This document shows, piece by piece, positions 47,426 to 55,807 of a stretch of 64,000 nt of DNA. The stretch is taken from contig NZ_QGMP01000002.1 of the NCBI RefSeq assembly GCF_003259185.1, positions 124,001 to 188,000 of the forward strand. The letters are read 5' to 3'. Both the position numbers and the translations under genes were made by a program. Position 1 is the stretch's first letter. Every line of letters begins with the position of its first letter. Below the pieces are notes generated by a model. That model was given only the letters and a program-made list of their open reading frames with translations. It ran no database searches and was not told the DNA's origin. This DNA is from Isoalcanivorax indicus. GTDB taxonomy: Bacteria; Pseudomonadota; Gammaproteobacteria; Pseudomonadales; Alcanivoracaceae.

Positions 47426-48577
47426 TCAGGACGCCGAGATGTTGTTGACGCGACGACCTTCGCGGAAGAGCTGGTCCAGCTCGCCCTGGTAGTAGGCTTC
47501 AACCCGCGGGTTCATGACTTTCTTCCACAGCGGCGGCACCAGGGCCAGCACAAACATGGCCGCATAGCCGCCCGGCAGTTGCGGGCTTTCTTCGTAGTGG
47601 CGCAGCACCTGGTAACGACGCTTGGCATAAGCGTGGTGATCGCTGTGACGCTGCAGGTGGAACAGGAACATGTTGGTCAGCAGGTAGTTGCTGTTCCAGC
47701 TGTGGGCCGGGGTCACACGTTCGAAGCGACCATTTTCCAGCTCACGACGGTGCAGCCCGTAGTGCTCGATGTAGTTGATCACTTCCAGCGTGGCCGAGGC
47801 GAAGAAGCTCTGGCCGACGAAGAACAGCAAACCCATCCAGCCAAACACGGCAAAGAAGGTCAGGGCGAACAGGCCGGAAATGCTGTACCACCAGATCAGC
47901 TCGTTATAGACGCTCAGGGGGGATTTGCCCTTGCGCTTCAGGCGCTCGGCTTCCAGGCGCCAGGCGTTGGTGAAGTTGTGCAGGAAGGCCTTGGGCAGGA
48001 AATCGTAAATGCTCTGGTTGTAGCGTGACGAGCTGGCGTCGTTCGGGGTGGACACATGCACATGGTGGCCACGCACGTGCTCCACCTTGAAACCGGCATA
48101 GGTCACGGAGGCCAGGAACAGGCCGCCCGCCCAGTTTTCGATTTTCGGATCTTTATGGATCAGTTCGTGGCCGATGTTGATGGCGATGATGCCCCCCATC
48201 ACGCCCACGGACATGAGCCAGCCCAACTGCGCAAACAGGGACAGCTCAGCGTTGACGAAGGCCCAGCCTGCGTAGGCCATGACGCCCAGGTGCAGCGGCA
48301 GGCACATCAGGGTCAGCACGCGGTAGTAGATTTCGTTGCTCATCGCGGGCACCTGGATCTCTTCATCCGGGTTGGCGGGATCCTTGCCGACGATGTAGTC
48401 GAGGATCGGCACCAGACCGAAGGTAAAGAGGATCGGGAAGAAAGCCCAGAAATTGGCATTGGGCGAGTTCACCAGCAGCCAGGAACACGCCACGCCTACG
48501 GCAGGCACCACCAGCACCAACAGATAACCAAAACGCTTGAAGAGGATCATCAGATCCGAACTCATACGCTCAAACAT
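47426..48577 (-). CDS. alkB2: Membrane-bound alkane 1-monooxygenase (AlkB), second copy
   Basis: A 383-residue diiron hydroxylase close to the first copy. Boxes: HELIH (137-141), EHVRGHH (166-172), NYIEHYGLHR and RHSDHHA. It oxidises n-alkanes at C1 with rubredoxin. The start is the ATG at 48577 after CCGGGAGACTGAGT; the frame is open further upstream but runs into the divergent gntR gene's promoter. The divergent GntR regulator matches the alkB2-gntR arrangement of Alcanivorax. The two window copies differ mainly in the first 45 residues and in membrane segments, so their chain-length preference may differ. Confidence 0.96.
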   Translation of the reverse strand: MFERMSSDLMILFKRFGYLLVLVVPAVGVACSWLLVNSPNANFWAFFPILFTFGLVPILDYIVGKDPANPDEEIQVPAMSNEIYYRVLTLMCLPLHLGVMAYAGWAFVNAELSLFAQLGWLMSVGVMGGIIAINIGHELIHKDPKIENWAGGLFLASVTYAGFKVEHVRGHHVHVSTPNDASSSRYNQSIYDFLPKAFLHNFTNAWRLEAERLKRKGKSPLSVYNELIWWYSISGLFALTFFAVFGWMGLLFFVGQSFFASATLEVINYIEHYGLHRRELENGRFERVTPAHSWNSNYLLTNMFLFHLQRHSDHHAYAKRRYQVLRHYEESPQLPGGYAAMFVLALVPPLWKKVMNPRVEAYYQGELDQLFREGRRVNNISAS

Positions 48578-48631
48578 ACTCAGTCTCCCGGGCAGGGCCC
48601 ATCCCTGCCATCGCTCACTGTCATGGTCGAG

Positions 48632-48658
48632 ACTATACCTGAAGAATTGAGGTGTCAA
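48632..48658 (-). promoter_or_regulatory. Candidate alkB2 promoter
   Basis: On the minus strand TTGACA (48653-48658) and TATAGT (48632-48637) are separated by 15 bp, shorter than the usual 17. It overlaps the GAATTG/CAATTC inverted repeat, which would let a bound repressor block it. Confidence 0.35.
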
Positions 48659-48665
48659 ACAATTC
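48644..48665. promoter_or_regulatory. Candidate GntR operator between alkB2 and gntR
   Basis: GAATTG and CAATTC form perfect 6-bp arms 10 bp apart in the 144-bp divergent spacer. Position over the alkB2 promoter suits autoregulated repression by the adjacent GntR protein; this is inferred. Confidence 0.4.
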
Positions 48666-48721
48666 ATGTAATGCACGGGTATCAGGGAGTGGTTATACTG
48701 TCGCCAGTCAAAGGAGGCCAT

Positions 48722-49387
48722 ATGCCACTGAAAGCCATCAGTCTGAGCGAACAGATTGCCGAGCATCTTGGGGATCGCATCATCAAGGGAGACCTGCCGC
48801 CGGGCGCCAAGCTGCCCGAAGCAGAGCTGGCGAAGAGCCTGAATGTGAGCACCAACTCACTCCGAGAGGCCTTCCGCGTGCTGGAGAACCGGCACCTGAT
48901 CGAGATACAGCCCCGGCGCGGGGCCAAGGTGTGCGACATCACCGAAGAGCAGGTGCGGGAGCTGTACGACTTCCTGTTTCTGCTGCTGGCGGACCTGGCC
49001 GCCCGGGCGGCCCGCAACTGGCGGCCGGATGAACTGGAGCATCTGGCGCGCCTGGTGCCGTTGTTACAGGAACGCTATGAGGCCGGAGACGTGGCTGGGG
49101 CGCACCAGCTGGTGTTCGACTACCTGCCCGCCATGCTGGAGTTCGCCCGCAATACCTATATGTCGCGCACCATTGCCGACATGATTCCGCTGTTGCAGCG
49201 CTACTCCTATATCGCCCTGACCGAGGAGACCACGGAGTTCGGGGTGTCGATCACCATCTTTCAGCGCTTGCTGGCGAACGTGGCCCAGCGCGATACCGAG
49301 GCCGCGGCGGAAGCCATTCGTGAGTACGGGGAGAATCAGTGCCGGATCGTATTGCGGGCGGTGGCCAAGCGGTCGGCGGCCGCCTAG
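48722..49387 (+). CDS. GntR-family (FCD-domain) transcriptional regulator of alkB2
   Basis: A 221-residue regulator. The winged helix-turn-helix is at about 5-70 (LPEAELAKSLNVSTNSLREA, then FRVLENRHLIEIQPRRGAKV), followed by a helical FCD effector domain. Such regulators usually repress until an acid or acyl ligand binds. A strong AAAGGAGG ribosome site fixes the ATG at 48722. The same gene pair in Alcanivorax has been proposed to control the adjacent alkB2. It ends at a long hairpin shared with the convergent acyl-CoA dehydrogenase gene. Confidence 0.92.
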   Translation: MPLKAISLSEQIAEHLGDRIIKGDLPPGAKLPEAELAKSLNVSTNSLREAFRVLENRHLIEIQPRRGAKVCDITEEQVRELYDFLFLLLADLAARAARNWRPDELEHLARLVPLLQERYEAGDVAGAHQLVFDYLPAMLEFARNTYMSRTIADMIPLLQRYSYIALTEETTEFGVSITIFQRLLANVAQRDTEAAAEAIREYGENQCRIVLRAVAKRSAAA

Positions 49388-49394
49388 CGTGGCA

Positions 49395-49429
49395 CCGGGC
49401 TTCGCCGGGCTGAGCCCAGCGAAGCCCGG
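49395..49429. terminator. Bidirectional hairpin between gntR and acyl-CoA dehydrogenase
   Basis: Perfect 11-bp arms CCGGGCTTCGC and GCGAAGCCCGG with an inner second stem (GGGCtgaGCCC). It lies between convergent stops. It could be a terminator or a REP-like element; related GGCTTCGCC/GCCCAGC words occur at about 47262. Confidence 0.6.
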
Positions 49430-49441
49430 CACATCCCGGGG

Positions 49442-50584
49442 TCAGGCGCGGCCGAGCAGGTCGCGGGCAATGATTTCCTTCATCACCTCGCTGGTACCGC
49501 CGTAAATACGCTGGATGCGTGCATCCACGTAATCGCGGGAAATCGGGTACTCCTGCATATAACCGTAGCCGCCAAACAGTTGCAGACACTTGTCGGCCAC
49601 CACGCCCTGCAGTTCGGTGGTGGTGAGCTTGGCAATGGAGGCGTTCACGGCGGTCAGCTCGCCACGGTCGTACTGATCCGTGCACTGCGCCACAAAGGCC
49701 TTGTTCACCGCAACCTGGGCCTGCATGTCCGCCAGGCTGAAGCGGGTGTTCTGGAAGCTGGCGATGGCCTTGCCGAACGCCTTGCGCTCCTGCACATACT
49801 CGATGGTGCGCTCGATCATGCCTTCGCAGGCGCCCACCGCACCAATCGCCAGAATCAGACGCTCACGGGGCAGCTCGTTCATCAGGTTGGCGAACCCCTT
49901 GCCTTCGCCGCCCAGAATCTGGTCGGCACCCACCTTCACGTTTTCGAAGAACAGCTCCGAGGTATCGGCGCAGTGGTGGCCCATCTTTTCCAGATTGCGG
50001 CCGCGGGCAAAGCCGGGCAGGGACGTGTCCACGGTGAACAGGGTCATGCCTTTGGCACCGGCATTCGGGTCGGTCTTGGTCGCCAGTACGACGACATTGG
50101 CGTGCTGGCCGTTGGTGATGAAGGTTTTCTGCCCGTTGATCACGAATTGATCGCCGTCACGCTCAGCGCGGGTCTTCATGCCTTGCAGGTCGGAACCGGC
50201 GCCGGGCTCGGTCATGCCGATGGCGCCAATGGCTTCGCCGGTCACCATTTTCGGCAGCCAGGTCTGCTTCTGCTCTTCCGTGCCCAGGTGCAGGATATAC
50301 GGGGCCACAATGTCCGAGTGCACCGAGATGTTGGACGCCAGGCCACCAAAGCCCATGCGCGACGCTTCTTCTACCACGATGGCGGAAAGACGGAAGGAGG
50401 CACCGTAGCCGCCGTATTCCTCCGGCACGTCCACACACAGGAAGCCGTTCTCGCCCAGGCCGGTCCACACCTCGCGGGGCAGGATCTCTTCCTTTTCCCA
50501 TTTGGCGTAATGGGGAAGGATTTCCTTCTCCAGGTATTTGCGGAGGTTGTCGCGAAACAGTTCGATTTCGCTCTGATCAAGCAT
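49442..50584 (-). CDS. Acyl-CoA dehydrogenase, long-chain type
   Basis: A 380-residue FAD enzyme for the first step of beta-oxidation. Family segments: IGMTEPGAGSDLQGM, then TFITNGQHANVVVLA and LFGGYGYMQEYPISRDYVDA. The C-terminal motif reads IYGGTSEVMKE rather than the YEGT of short/medium-chain enzymes. The catalytic base is therefore probably Glu241 in NELPRERL, as in long-chain and isovaleryl enzymes. The substrate is likely long-chain acyl-CoA, fitting alkane use, but branched-chain substrates cannot be excluded. Confidence 0.88.
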   Translation of the reverse strand: MLDQSEIELFRDNLRKYLEKEILPHYAKWEKEEILPREVWTGLGENGFLCVDVPEEYGGYGASFRLSAIVVEEASRMGFGGLASNISVHSDIVAPYILHLGTEEQKQTWLPKMVTGEAIGAIGMTEPGAGSDLQGMKTRAERDGDQFVINGQKTFITNGQHANVVVLATKTDPNAGAKGMTLFTVDTSLPGFARGRNLEKMGHHCADTSELFFENVKVGADQILGGEGKGFANLMNELPRERLILAIGAVGACEGMIERTIEYVQERKAFGKAIASFQNTRFSLADMQAQVAVNKAFVAQCTDQYDRGELTAVNASIAKLTTTELQGVVADKCLQLFGGYGYMQEYPISRDYVDARIQRIYGGTSEVMKEIIARDLLGRA

Positions 50585-50687
50585 GATAGTGCCCCTGACA
50601 AGCTACGTTAGGGGCACGATTGTAAGGAAAAGCGGGGTAGGGGGCGAGCGCAGGCCGGGCCTGACCGCCGGGTCACCCGATCCGGTG

Positions 50688-51152
50688 TCAGAGATCGATG
50701 ATCTCGGGCTCCAGGGTCATTTTCGCGTTCAGGGTATTGGCGATGAAGCAGCGGTCGTGGGCCTCGTCGTGAAGCCCGCGCAACGTGGCTTCATCCGGGC
50801 TGGCTTCGTCGGCAAACACCACGCGCGGGCGCAGGGTGATTTCGGTCAGCGCCATCTTGCCCGCGTCGTTCTTGCCCAGGGTGCCCGTGGCCCGATCCAG
50901 ATAGCTCAGCACGCGCAGTTGCTTCTTCGCCGCCAGCGCCAGGAAGGTCAGCATATGGCAGCTGGACAGCGAGGCGATCACCGCTTCCTCAGGATTCACG
51001 CGGGAAGCAGTGCCGTGGTAATGCGGCGACGAGGAGGCCGGCACGACTTCACCGCCCGGAAAGGTCCACTCGTGATCCTGGTTATAATTCTGCGCCGAAA
51101 ACTCTGCCCGGGGCGCCAGATGCCAGGTAACCGTTGCCGCGTGTTCTGCCAT
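50688..51152 (-). CDS. OsmC-family peroxide/redox protein
   Basis: A 154-residue protein of the OsmC/Ohr superfamily. The two redox cysteines are Cys65 (SLSSCHMLTFL) and Cys135 (HDRCFIANTL). Ohr and OsmC members reduce organic hydroperoxides with a dihydrolipoyl partner; the sequence is nearer the uncharacterised OsmC group. It follows the acyl-CoA dehydrogenase in reverse order and is transcribed separately. Confidence 0.88.
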   Translation of the reverse strand: MAEHAATVTWHLAPRAEFSAQNYNQDHEWTFPGGEVVPASSSPHYHGTASRVNPEEAVIASLSSCHMLTFLALAAKKQLRVLSYLDRATGTLGKNDAGKMALTEITLRPRVVFADEASPDEATLRGLHDEAHDRCFIANTLNAKMTLEPEIIDL

Positions 51153-51313
51153 ATCTCGTCTCCTGCCCTTTCATCATGAAGTCCCCCTATCATCACCTTT
51201 GCAGCGTGAAGCCTCAAGCCATGCCAGCGGAATTCCTGTTATGGATCAATAGTCCGTGAACGTGACACCATATGGCACGTTATTACAAGAATACCGGGAT
51301 CAGGAGCCCTTGC

Positions 51314-53050
51314 ATGCGCCGCCTTCATTTCTTTTCCACAACGCTGCTTTGTACCCTGCTGTTACTGAGCGGCTGCGACCGCCCCACAGAGCGAACCGCG
51401 CCGCCGGCCGCCAGCCCCGAGCAGCTGCTCTCCCATGGGGAGGAATTCCGCGAGGACGTGATTGAGGTGACCGATGGCGTGCATGTGGCGGTCGGATTCG
51501 GCATTGCCAACAGCATCATGATCGAGGGCGATGACGGGGTTATCATCGTTGACACCATGGAATCCCTGCAGGCGGCCGAGCGCGTTGCCGAACGCTTCCG
51601 CGCCATCACCGACAAGCCGGTCAAGGCGCTGATCTACACCCATTCGCACCCCGACCATATCTTCGGTGCGGCGGCTTTCATTACCCCTGGCCACACGCCG
51701 CAGGTCTATGCCCACGACACCCTGATGCAGGAAGCCGACAAGATATTCAGCGTGCTGCAGCCCGTAATCACCCGGCGTTCGCTGCATATGTACGGCAACC
51801 TGCTGCCGGACGAAGAGCGCACCAATGTGGGCATCGGGCCGTTTGTCGCCATGGATGACGATGCCGGCATTGAAATGTTGCGGCCAACGCACACCTTCCG
51901 CGACAGCCTGGACATAGAAGTGGCCGGTGTGGCCATCAGCCTGCACCACATGCCCGGCGAAACCGATGACCAGATCATGGTGTGGCTGCCGGAAAAACGG
52001 GTGATGATGCCGGGGGACAACTTCTACAAGGCATTTCCCAATCTCTACACCATTCGCGGCACCAGCTTCCGCGATCCGAAACAATGGGCCGACAGCCTGG
52101 ATCGCATGCGCCGCTTCGATGCCGAACATCTGGTGCCCGGCCACAGCCGCCCGATCTCCGGGGCAGAAGCCATCCGCCAACACCTTACGGATTACCGAGA
52201 TGCCATCCGTTATGTGCATGACCAGACCATCCGCATGATGAATGCAGGGCTGACGCCCGACGAGATAGCGCCGCAACTGCAATTGCCGCCGCACCTGGCC
52301 GCTTCGCCGTATCTGCAATTCTTTTATGGCAAACCGGAGTGGGCGGCACGGATGATTTTCCAGGGACAACTGGGCTGGTTTGATGGCAACCCCAGCAACC
52401 TGCACCCGACGCCACCGGACGAAAAGGCCACACGACTGACCGCGCTGATCGGCGGCGAAACACGACTGGCCGAGGCGGTGAGCGACGCTGCGGAGGCTGG
52501 CGACCACCAGTGGGTGCTGGAGCTCACGGACACCCTGCTGCGCGTGGCGCCGGATCATGCCGAGGGGCGCGAAGCGCGCATCCGGGCACTGCGCGCGCTG
52601 GCAGCGCAGGAAATCAATCCCAATGCCCGCCACTGGTACCTGACCCACGCGGCAGAACTGGCGGGCGAGATCACCGTGCCCGAGCGCATCTTCACGCCGG
52701 GCGATGAGATGCTGGCCGGCATTCCGCTACGCGCCTATTTCAACGGCATGGCCGTGGCGCTGGACGGCAACGCCGCCATGGACCTGCATCAGTTCACGGT
52801 GTTCGAATTTACCGATCTGAAGGAAGCCTGGACGCTGGAAGTCCGGCGCGGTGTCACGGAGCTTCATGAAGGCGCGCGGGACGATGCCGACCTGCATGTG
52901 CGCGTAGACAGTTTGCGCTTCCGCCAGCTGCTGGCCGGGGAGCGCAATCCCGCCGTGGCACTGGCGCGGGACTACGATTTTGTTACCGGAGGCCGTGTTC
53001 GTCTGGCGCGCTTCCTGCGCCTGTTCAATCCGGAGATCGAGACGGAGTAG
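51314..53050 (+). CDS. Lipoprotein alkylsulfatase-like metallo-beta-lactamase protein
   Basis: A 578-residue protein. The signal peptide ends in the lipobox LLSGC with Cys21, so it is probably anchored in the periplasm. The metallo-beta-lactamase domain shows THSHPDH (109-115) and HHMPGETDDQIMVWLPEKRV. A dimerisation helical part follows (about 390-460), and the C-terminal SCP2-like domain is residues about 465-575. This is the layout of SdsA1-type linear primary alkylsulfatases, which cleave SDS-like sulfates; the substrate here is unproven. The ATG at 51314 with a CAGGAG upstream beats the earlier frame start. It overlaps the convergent hydrolase gene by 26 bp. Confidence 0.85.
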   Translation: MRRLHFFSTTLLCTLLLLSGCDRPTERTAPPAASPEQLLSHGEEFREDVIEVTDGVHVAVGFGIANSIMIEGDDGVIIVDTMESLQAAERVAERFRAITDKPVKALIYTHSHPDHIFGAAAFITPGHTPQVYAHDTLMQEADKIFSVLQPVITRRSLHMYGNLLPDEERTNVGIGPFVAMDDDAGIEMLRPTHTFRDSLDIEVAGVAISLHHMPGETDDQIMVWLPEKRVMMPGDNFYKAFPNLYTIRGTSFRDPKQWADSLDRMRRFDAEHLVPGHSRPISGAEAIRQHLTDYRDAIRYVHDQTIRMMNAGLTPDEIAPQLQLPPHLAASPYLQFFYGKPEWAARMIFQGQLGWFDGNPSNLHPTPPDEKATRLTALIGGETRLAEAVSDAAEAGDHQWVLELTDTLLRVAPDHAEGREARIRALRALAAQEINPNARHWYLTHAAELAGEITVPERIFTPGDEMLAGIPLRAYFNGMAVALDGNAAMDLHQFTVFEFTDLKEAWTLEVRRGVTELHEGARDDADLHVRVDSLRFRQLLAGERNPAVALARDYDFVTGGRVRLARFLRLFNPEIETE

Positions 53051-53906
53051 CCTCAGCAGGGCCCTCTCGCAAGCAGCTCTCCACCTGGGCCAGAACCTGG
53101 TTGCTGTACAGCAGTGTACAGTGGCCGTGGTAGGGCACATGGATATTCTGCGCCTCACCACCCAGCACGGCGGTGGACGAAGGCAACACAAAGTTGTCGA
53201 AATTCGAATAGATGGAATAGAAGGTCGCCCCGCCGGGTGTTGGTCCGGCGGTCTCTTCCAGTTCCTGGATAAAGGCGCTGCGATAGCGCATCTGCGCCGC
53301 CGCCCCCATGGCCGGGAACAGGTTGGCAATGCTGGAGCCACGATGCGGCGACCCCAGGGAAATCACCTTTTCTACCTTGCCGGCCAGACCCAGGTGCTGT
53401 AACGCATAACGGGTCAGCGGCCCGCCCATGCTGTGGCAGATCAGGTACGCCTTGTCGGCGCCGGTTGCGGCCAGGATGCGATCAACATGGTCGGCCACCT
53501 GTTGTGCGAGCTTTCGGGCATTCAGGGTGGGCGGGGTATAGCTGACAGCATACACATTGTCCCAGCCGCGCCGCTTCAGGCGCCATTGCATGAGCAGAAA
53601 GTTGGCGCTGTCGCCGCCGTAGCCATGCACCAGAATGATCGGTGGCTCGCCACGCTTGCGTGTGCGCACCGGCGACGCATCGTGGAGCAGACGCAAGGGG
53701 TAGGTGACCACCAGAAAGGTGATGGCGGCCCACTCCACCAGAATGCCCAGCATGCCAGGCAACACCTTTACGGGTGTTTCACCGGGCACCTTCGCTTCCT
53801 CAGGGCGGGTGCGGCGCTCGTAGTACCAGATGGCGTAGAACGCCAGCGTCTGCAGGCCGGTGACGGTGAACAACAACGTCAGCAGCAGCGTGATCAGATC
53901 CATCAT
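53025..53906 (-). CDS. Membrane-anchored alpha/beta-hydrolase (lipase/esterase-like)
   Basis: A 293-residue protein. Two N-terminal hydrophobic segments (about 3-25 and 52-72) are followed by an alpha/beta-hydrolase domain with the oxyanion loop ILVHGYGG (91-98) and the nucleophile elbow ICHSMGGP (Ser159). It resembles triacylglycerol lipase/esterase family proteins; the substrate is unknown. Last gene of a three-gene leftward unit (VOC, hydrolase, hydrolase) with an 18-bp spacer. Confidence 0.82.
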   Translation of the reverse strand: MMDLITLLLTLLFTVTGLQTLAFYAIWYYERRTRPEEAKVPGETPVKVLPGMLGILVEWAAITFLVVTYPLRLLHDASPVRTRKRGEPPIILVHGYGGDSANFLLMQWRLKRRGWDNVYAVSYTPPTLNARKLAQQVADHVDRILAATGADKAYLICHSMGGPLTRYALQHLGLAGKVEKVISLGSPHRGSSIANLFPAMGAAAQMRYRSAFIQELEETAGPTPGGATFYSIYSNFDNFVLPSSTAVLGGEAQNIHVPYHGHCTLLYSNQVLAQVESCLREGPAEATPSRSPD

Positions 53907-53924
53907 CGGCAGGGTTCCCCGGTA

Positions 53925-55082
53925 TCAGCCGAAGTCGTGGGCGCGCAGCCAGGCATCACAGCGCGCGACGGCCTGTGCCAGCTTGTCCGGCTGGCCGAAG
54001 TAATAGTGGTTGGCCCCGGCGACTTCATGCAACTGTTTGTTGTCATGGCCGATGGCCGCGAACAGCCGATGGGTGTGCGACGGCGTGCAGGCATCATCCG
54101 CGCCGTTGCCGATCACCAGCACCGGCACACTCAACCGGGCCGCGCAGGTCAGCCCGTTGGCGTTGCTCAGGTCATAGCTCCACTGGCTCAACCAGCCGCG
54201 CAATGTGTTGAAGCGCGCCAACGCCACCGGGCCGTTGTTGACCTGGCGGGGTTCGCCCAGATAGCACCAGTTCGGGCGTCGTTCGTTGGCGTCCTGTGTG
54301 GGGTCGAGCCAGCGCACATCGCACATGGTGCGGTGCGTGATGAAGGCAAATTCTTCCTGATGCCAACCGTCGGCGCGCAATGCGGCCAGCCGATCCTGCA
54401 CCCAGTGGGTGATGCGGCGGTTGCGCGCAATCTGCGCAGCGCGGAAGCGCTGCACAAAGGCATCGTCGTAGGGCGGCTGGGCGGGGCAGTCCGGGCTGTA
54501 GATATCCAGTGCCGGATCGCGCTGTGACGGATCACGCTCATCCAGCACCGACGGGTCCAGCCATTCGGTCAAGGTACCTGCGCGGGAAATATGCGCCGCG
54601 AGCAGCATGACACCGTCTGCAAGAATCAGGCCGCGCGCCACCAGATCACAGGGATCGCCCGCTGGCGTGTGCGTGATGCGCGGGTCTTCGGCTTCGGCCT
54701 GATAGAACAGGCTCAGCGAGCCACCGCCGGACCAGCCCGCCAGCACCACCTTTTTATAGCCCAGGCGTTCGCGGGCATCGCGGATACATTCACCCAGATC
54801 CGCCACCACCTTTTCCATGATCAGCGCACTGTCGACACCGCGATAGCGGCTGTTGCAATAAATCACGTGATGCCCGGCGCGGGCCATGGCCGAGACCATG
54901 GGCAGGTAAGCGCCACCGCCAATGGGATGCATGAACACGATCACGGTGTCACTGGCACGCTCGGGCTTGAGCAGGTGTGCCTCCAGCGCCACATGATTCA
55001 TCGGCCCGGCATAGGTGTCCTTGAAGTCGTTCTGTTCGGCAAAGCTGATCAGGTAAGGAATCCGTGTATAGCCGCTGCTCAT
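53925..55082 (-). CDS. Alpha/beta-hydrolase family protein
   Basis: A 385-residue cytosolic alpha/beta-hydrolase. The oxyanion segment is VFMHPIGGGAYLP, the nucleophile elbow GWSGGG (Ser118), and VLVIGNGADDACTPSHTH holds the acid. GANHYYFGQPDKLAQA carries the catalytic His. No exact function can be assigned; an esterase acting on a coenzyme-A or lactone substrate is possible. Start overlaps the VOC gene stop by 4 bp. Confidence 0.82.
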   Translation of the reverse strand: MSSGYTRIPYLISFAEQNDFKDTYAGPMNHVALEAHLLKPERASDTVIVFMHPIGGGAYLPMVSAMARAGHHVIYCNSRYRGVDSALIMEKVVADLGECIRDARERLGYKKVVLAGWSGGGSLSLFYQAEAEDPRITHTPAGDPCDLVARGLILADGVMLLAAHISRAGTLTEWLDPSVLDERDPSQRDPALDIYSPDCPAQPPYDDAFVQRFRAAQIARNRRITHWVQDRLAALRADGWHQEEFAFITHRTMCDVRWLDPTQDANERRPNWCYLGEPRQVNNGPVALARFNTLRGWLSQWSYDLSNANGLTCAARLSVPVLVIGNGADDACTPSHTHRLFAAIGHDNKQLHEVAGANHYYFGQPDKLAQAVARCDAWLRAHDFG

Positions 55083-55693
55083 GAACCCGCCTTCATCTTG
55101 CTGAAATCGGCCTTGCTGGTGTCGATGCCGCGCATATCCAGCGCGTCAGCACCGCAGGCCGCCTCTTTGCGGGCGCGGGTTTTTTCGGTCCAGGCCCGCA
55201 GCACCTCGTGGGCCTGCGCGCGGTCGTGCGCGACAAATTCGTCATAGCTTTTATCACGAATGGTGATTTCCACCTGGATGCCGTTGGGGTCGTACATATA
55301 GATGGAGTGCAGCAGCTCGTGATCAATGGGCCCGAAGCAGGGCCGCCCGGCCTGGTTGATGCGCTTGCGCCAGGCTTTCAGTTCTTCGACCGTGTCCACT
55401 TCAAACGCCAGATGCAGATCGAAACCATGCTTCGGGCGGAACAGGCTTTCATCCACGTCGTCGGGGGCGTCAAAGAAGGCGATGAAGTTGCCGTCTTCCA
55501 TCTGGAAGAACAGATGCATGTAATCCACGGGCCGACCGCTACCAGGTTCCTTGTCGAAGACCATCGCCAATGTCAGCGGCAGGCCGAGAATGTCCTCGTA
55601 GAACCAGCGCGTCTGCTCGGCATCGCGGCAGCGGAATGCCATGTGGTGAATATGTTTGAGCGGACGCAGTCCGCCTGTCGCTGATCCATCCAT
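55079..55693 (-). CDS. VOC-family (glyoxalase/dioxygenase-fold) protein
   Basis: A 204-residue vicinal-oxygen-chelate protein. Paired beta-alpha-beta-beta-beta modules are visible: LKHIHHMAFRCRDAEQTRWF and FDLHLAFEVDTVEELKAW. A candidate metal set is His (IHHMAF), His (HLAFEV) and Glu (IQVEITIRD). This set resembles glyoxalase/ring-cleaving enzymes, but the substrate is unknown. First gene of the three-gene unit with the two hydrolases, a set typical of catabolic clusters. Confidence 0.85.
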   Translation of the reverse strand: MDGSATGGLRPLKHIHHMAFRCRDAEQTRWFYEDILGLPLTLAMVFDKEPGSGRPVDYMHLFFQMEDGNFIAFFDAPDDVDESLFRPKHGFDLHLAFEVDTVEELKAWRKRINQAGRPCFGPIDHELLHSIYMYDPNGIQVEITIRDKSYDEFVAHDRAQAHEVLRAWTEKTRARKEAACGADALDMRGIDTSKADFSKMKAGS

Positions 55694-55807
55694 ATCCCTG
55701 CTCCGGTATAAGCCTGATCTTCCCGAGTCTAGGAAGCCCGGCGGCCGCTCACAAGGACATAACTGTTCAGCGGCCGACGCACCGCCGATCAGGAAACAGT
55801 TTCTTTG

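Noticed and set aside
48578-48766. N-terminal extension of alkB2
   Set aside because: It would run across the divergent promoter region and into gntR; AlkB homologues start near the chosen ATG.
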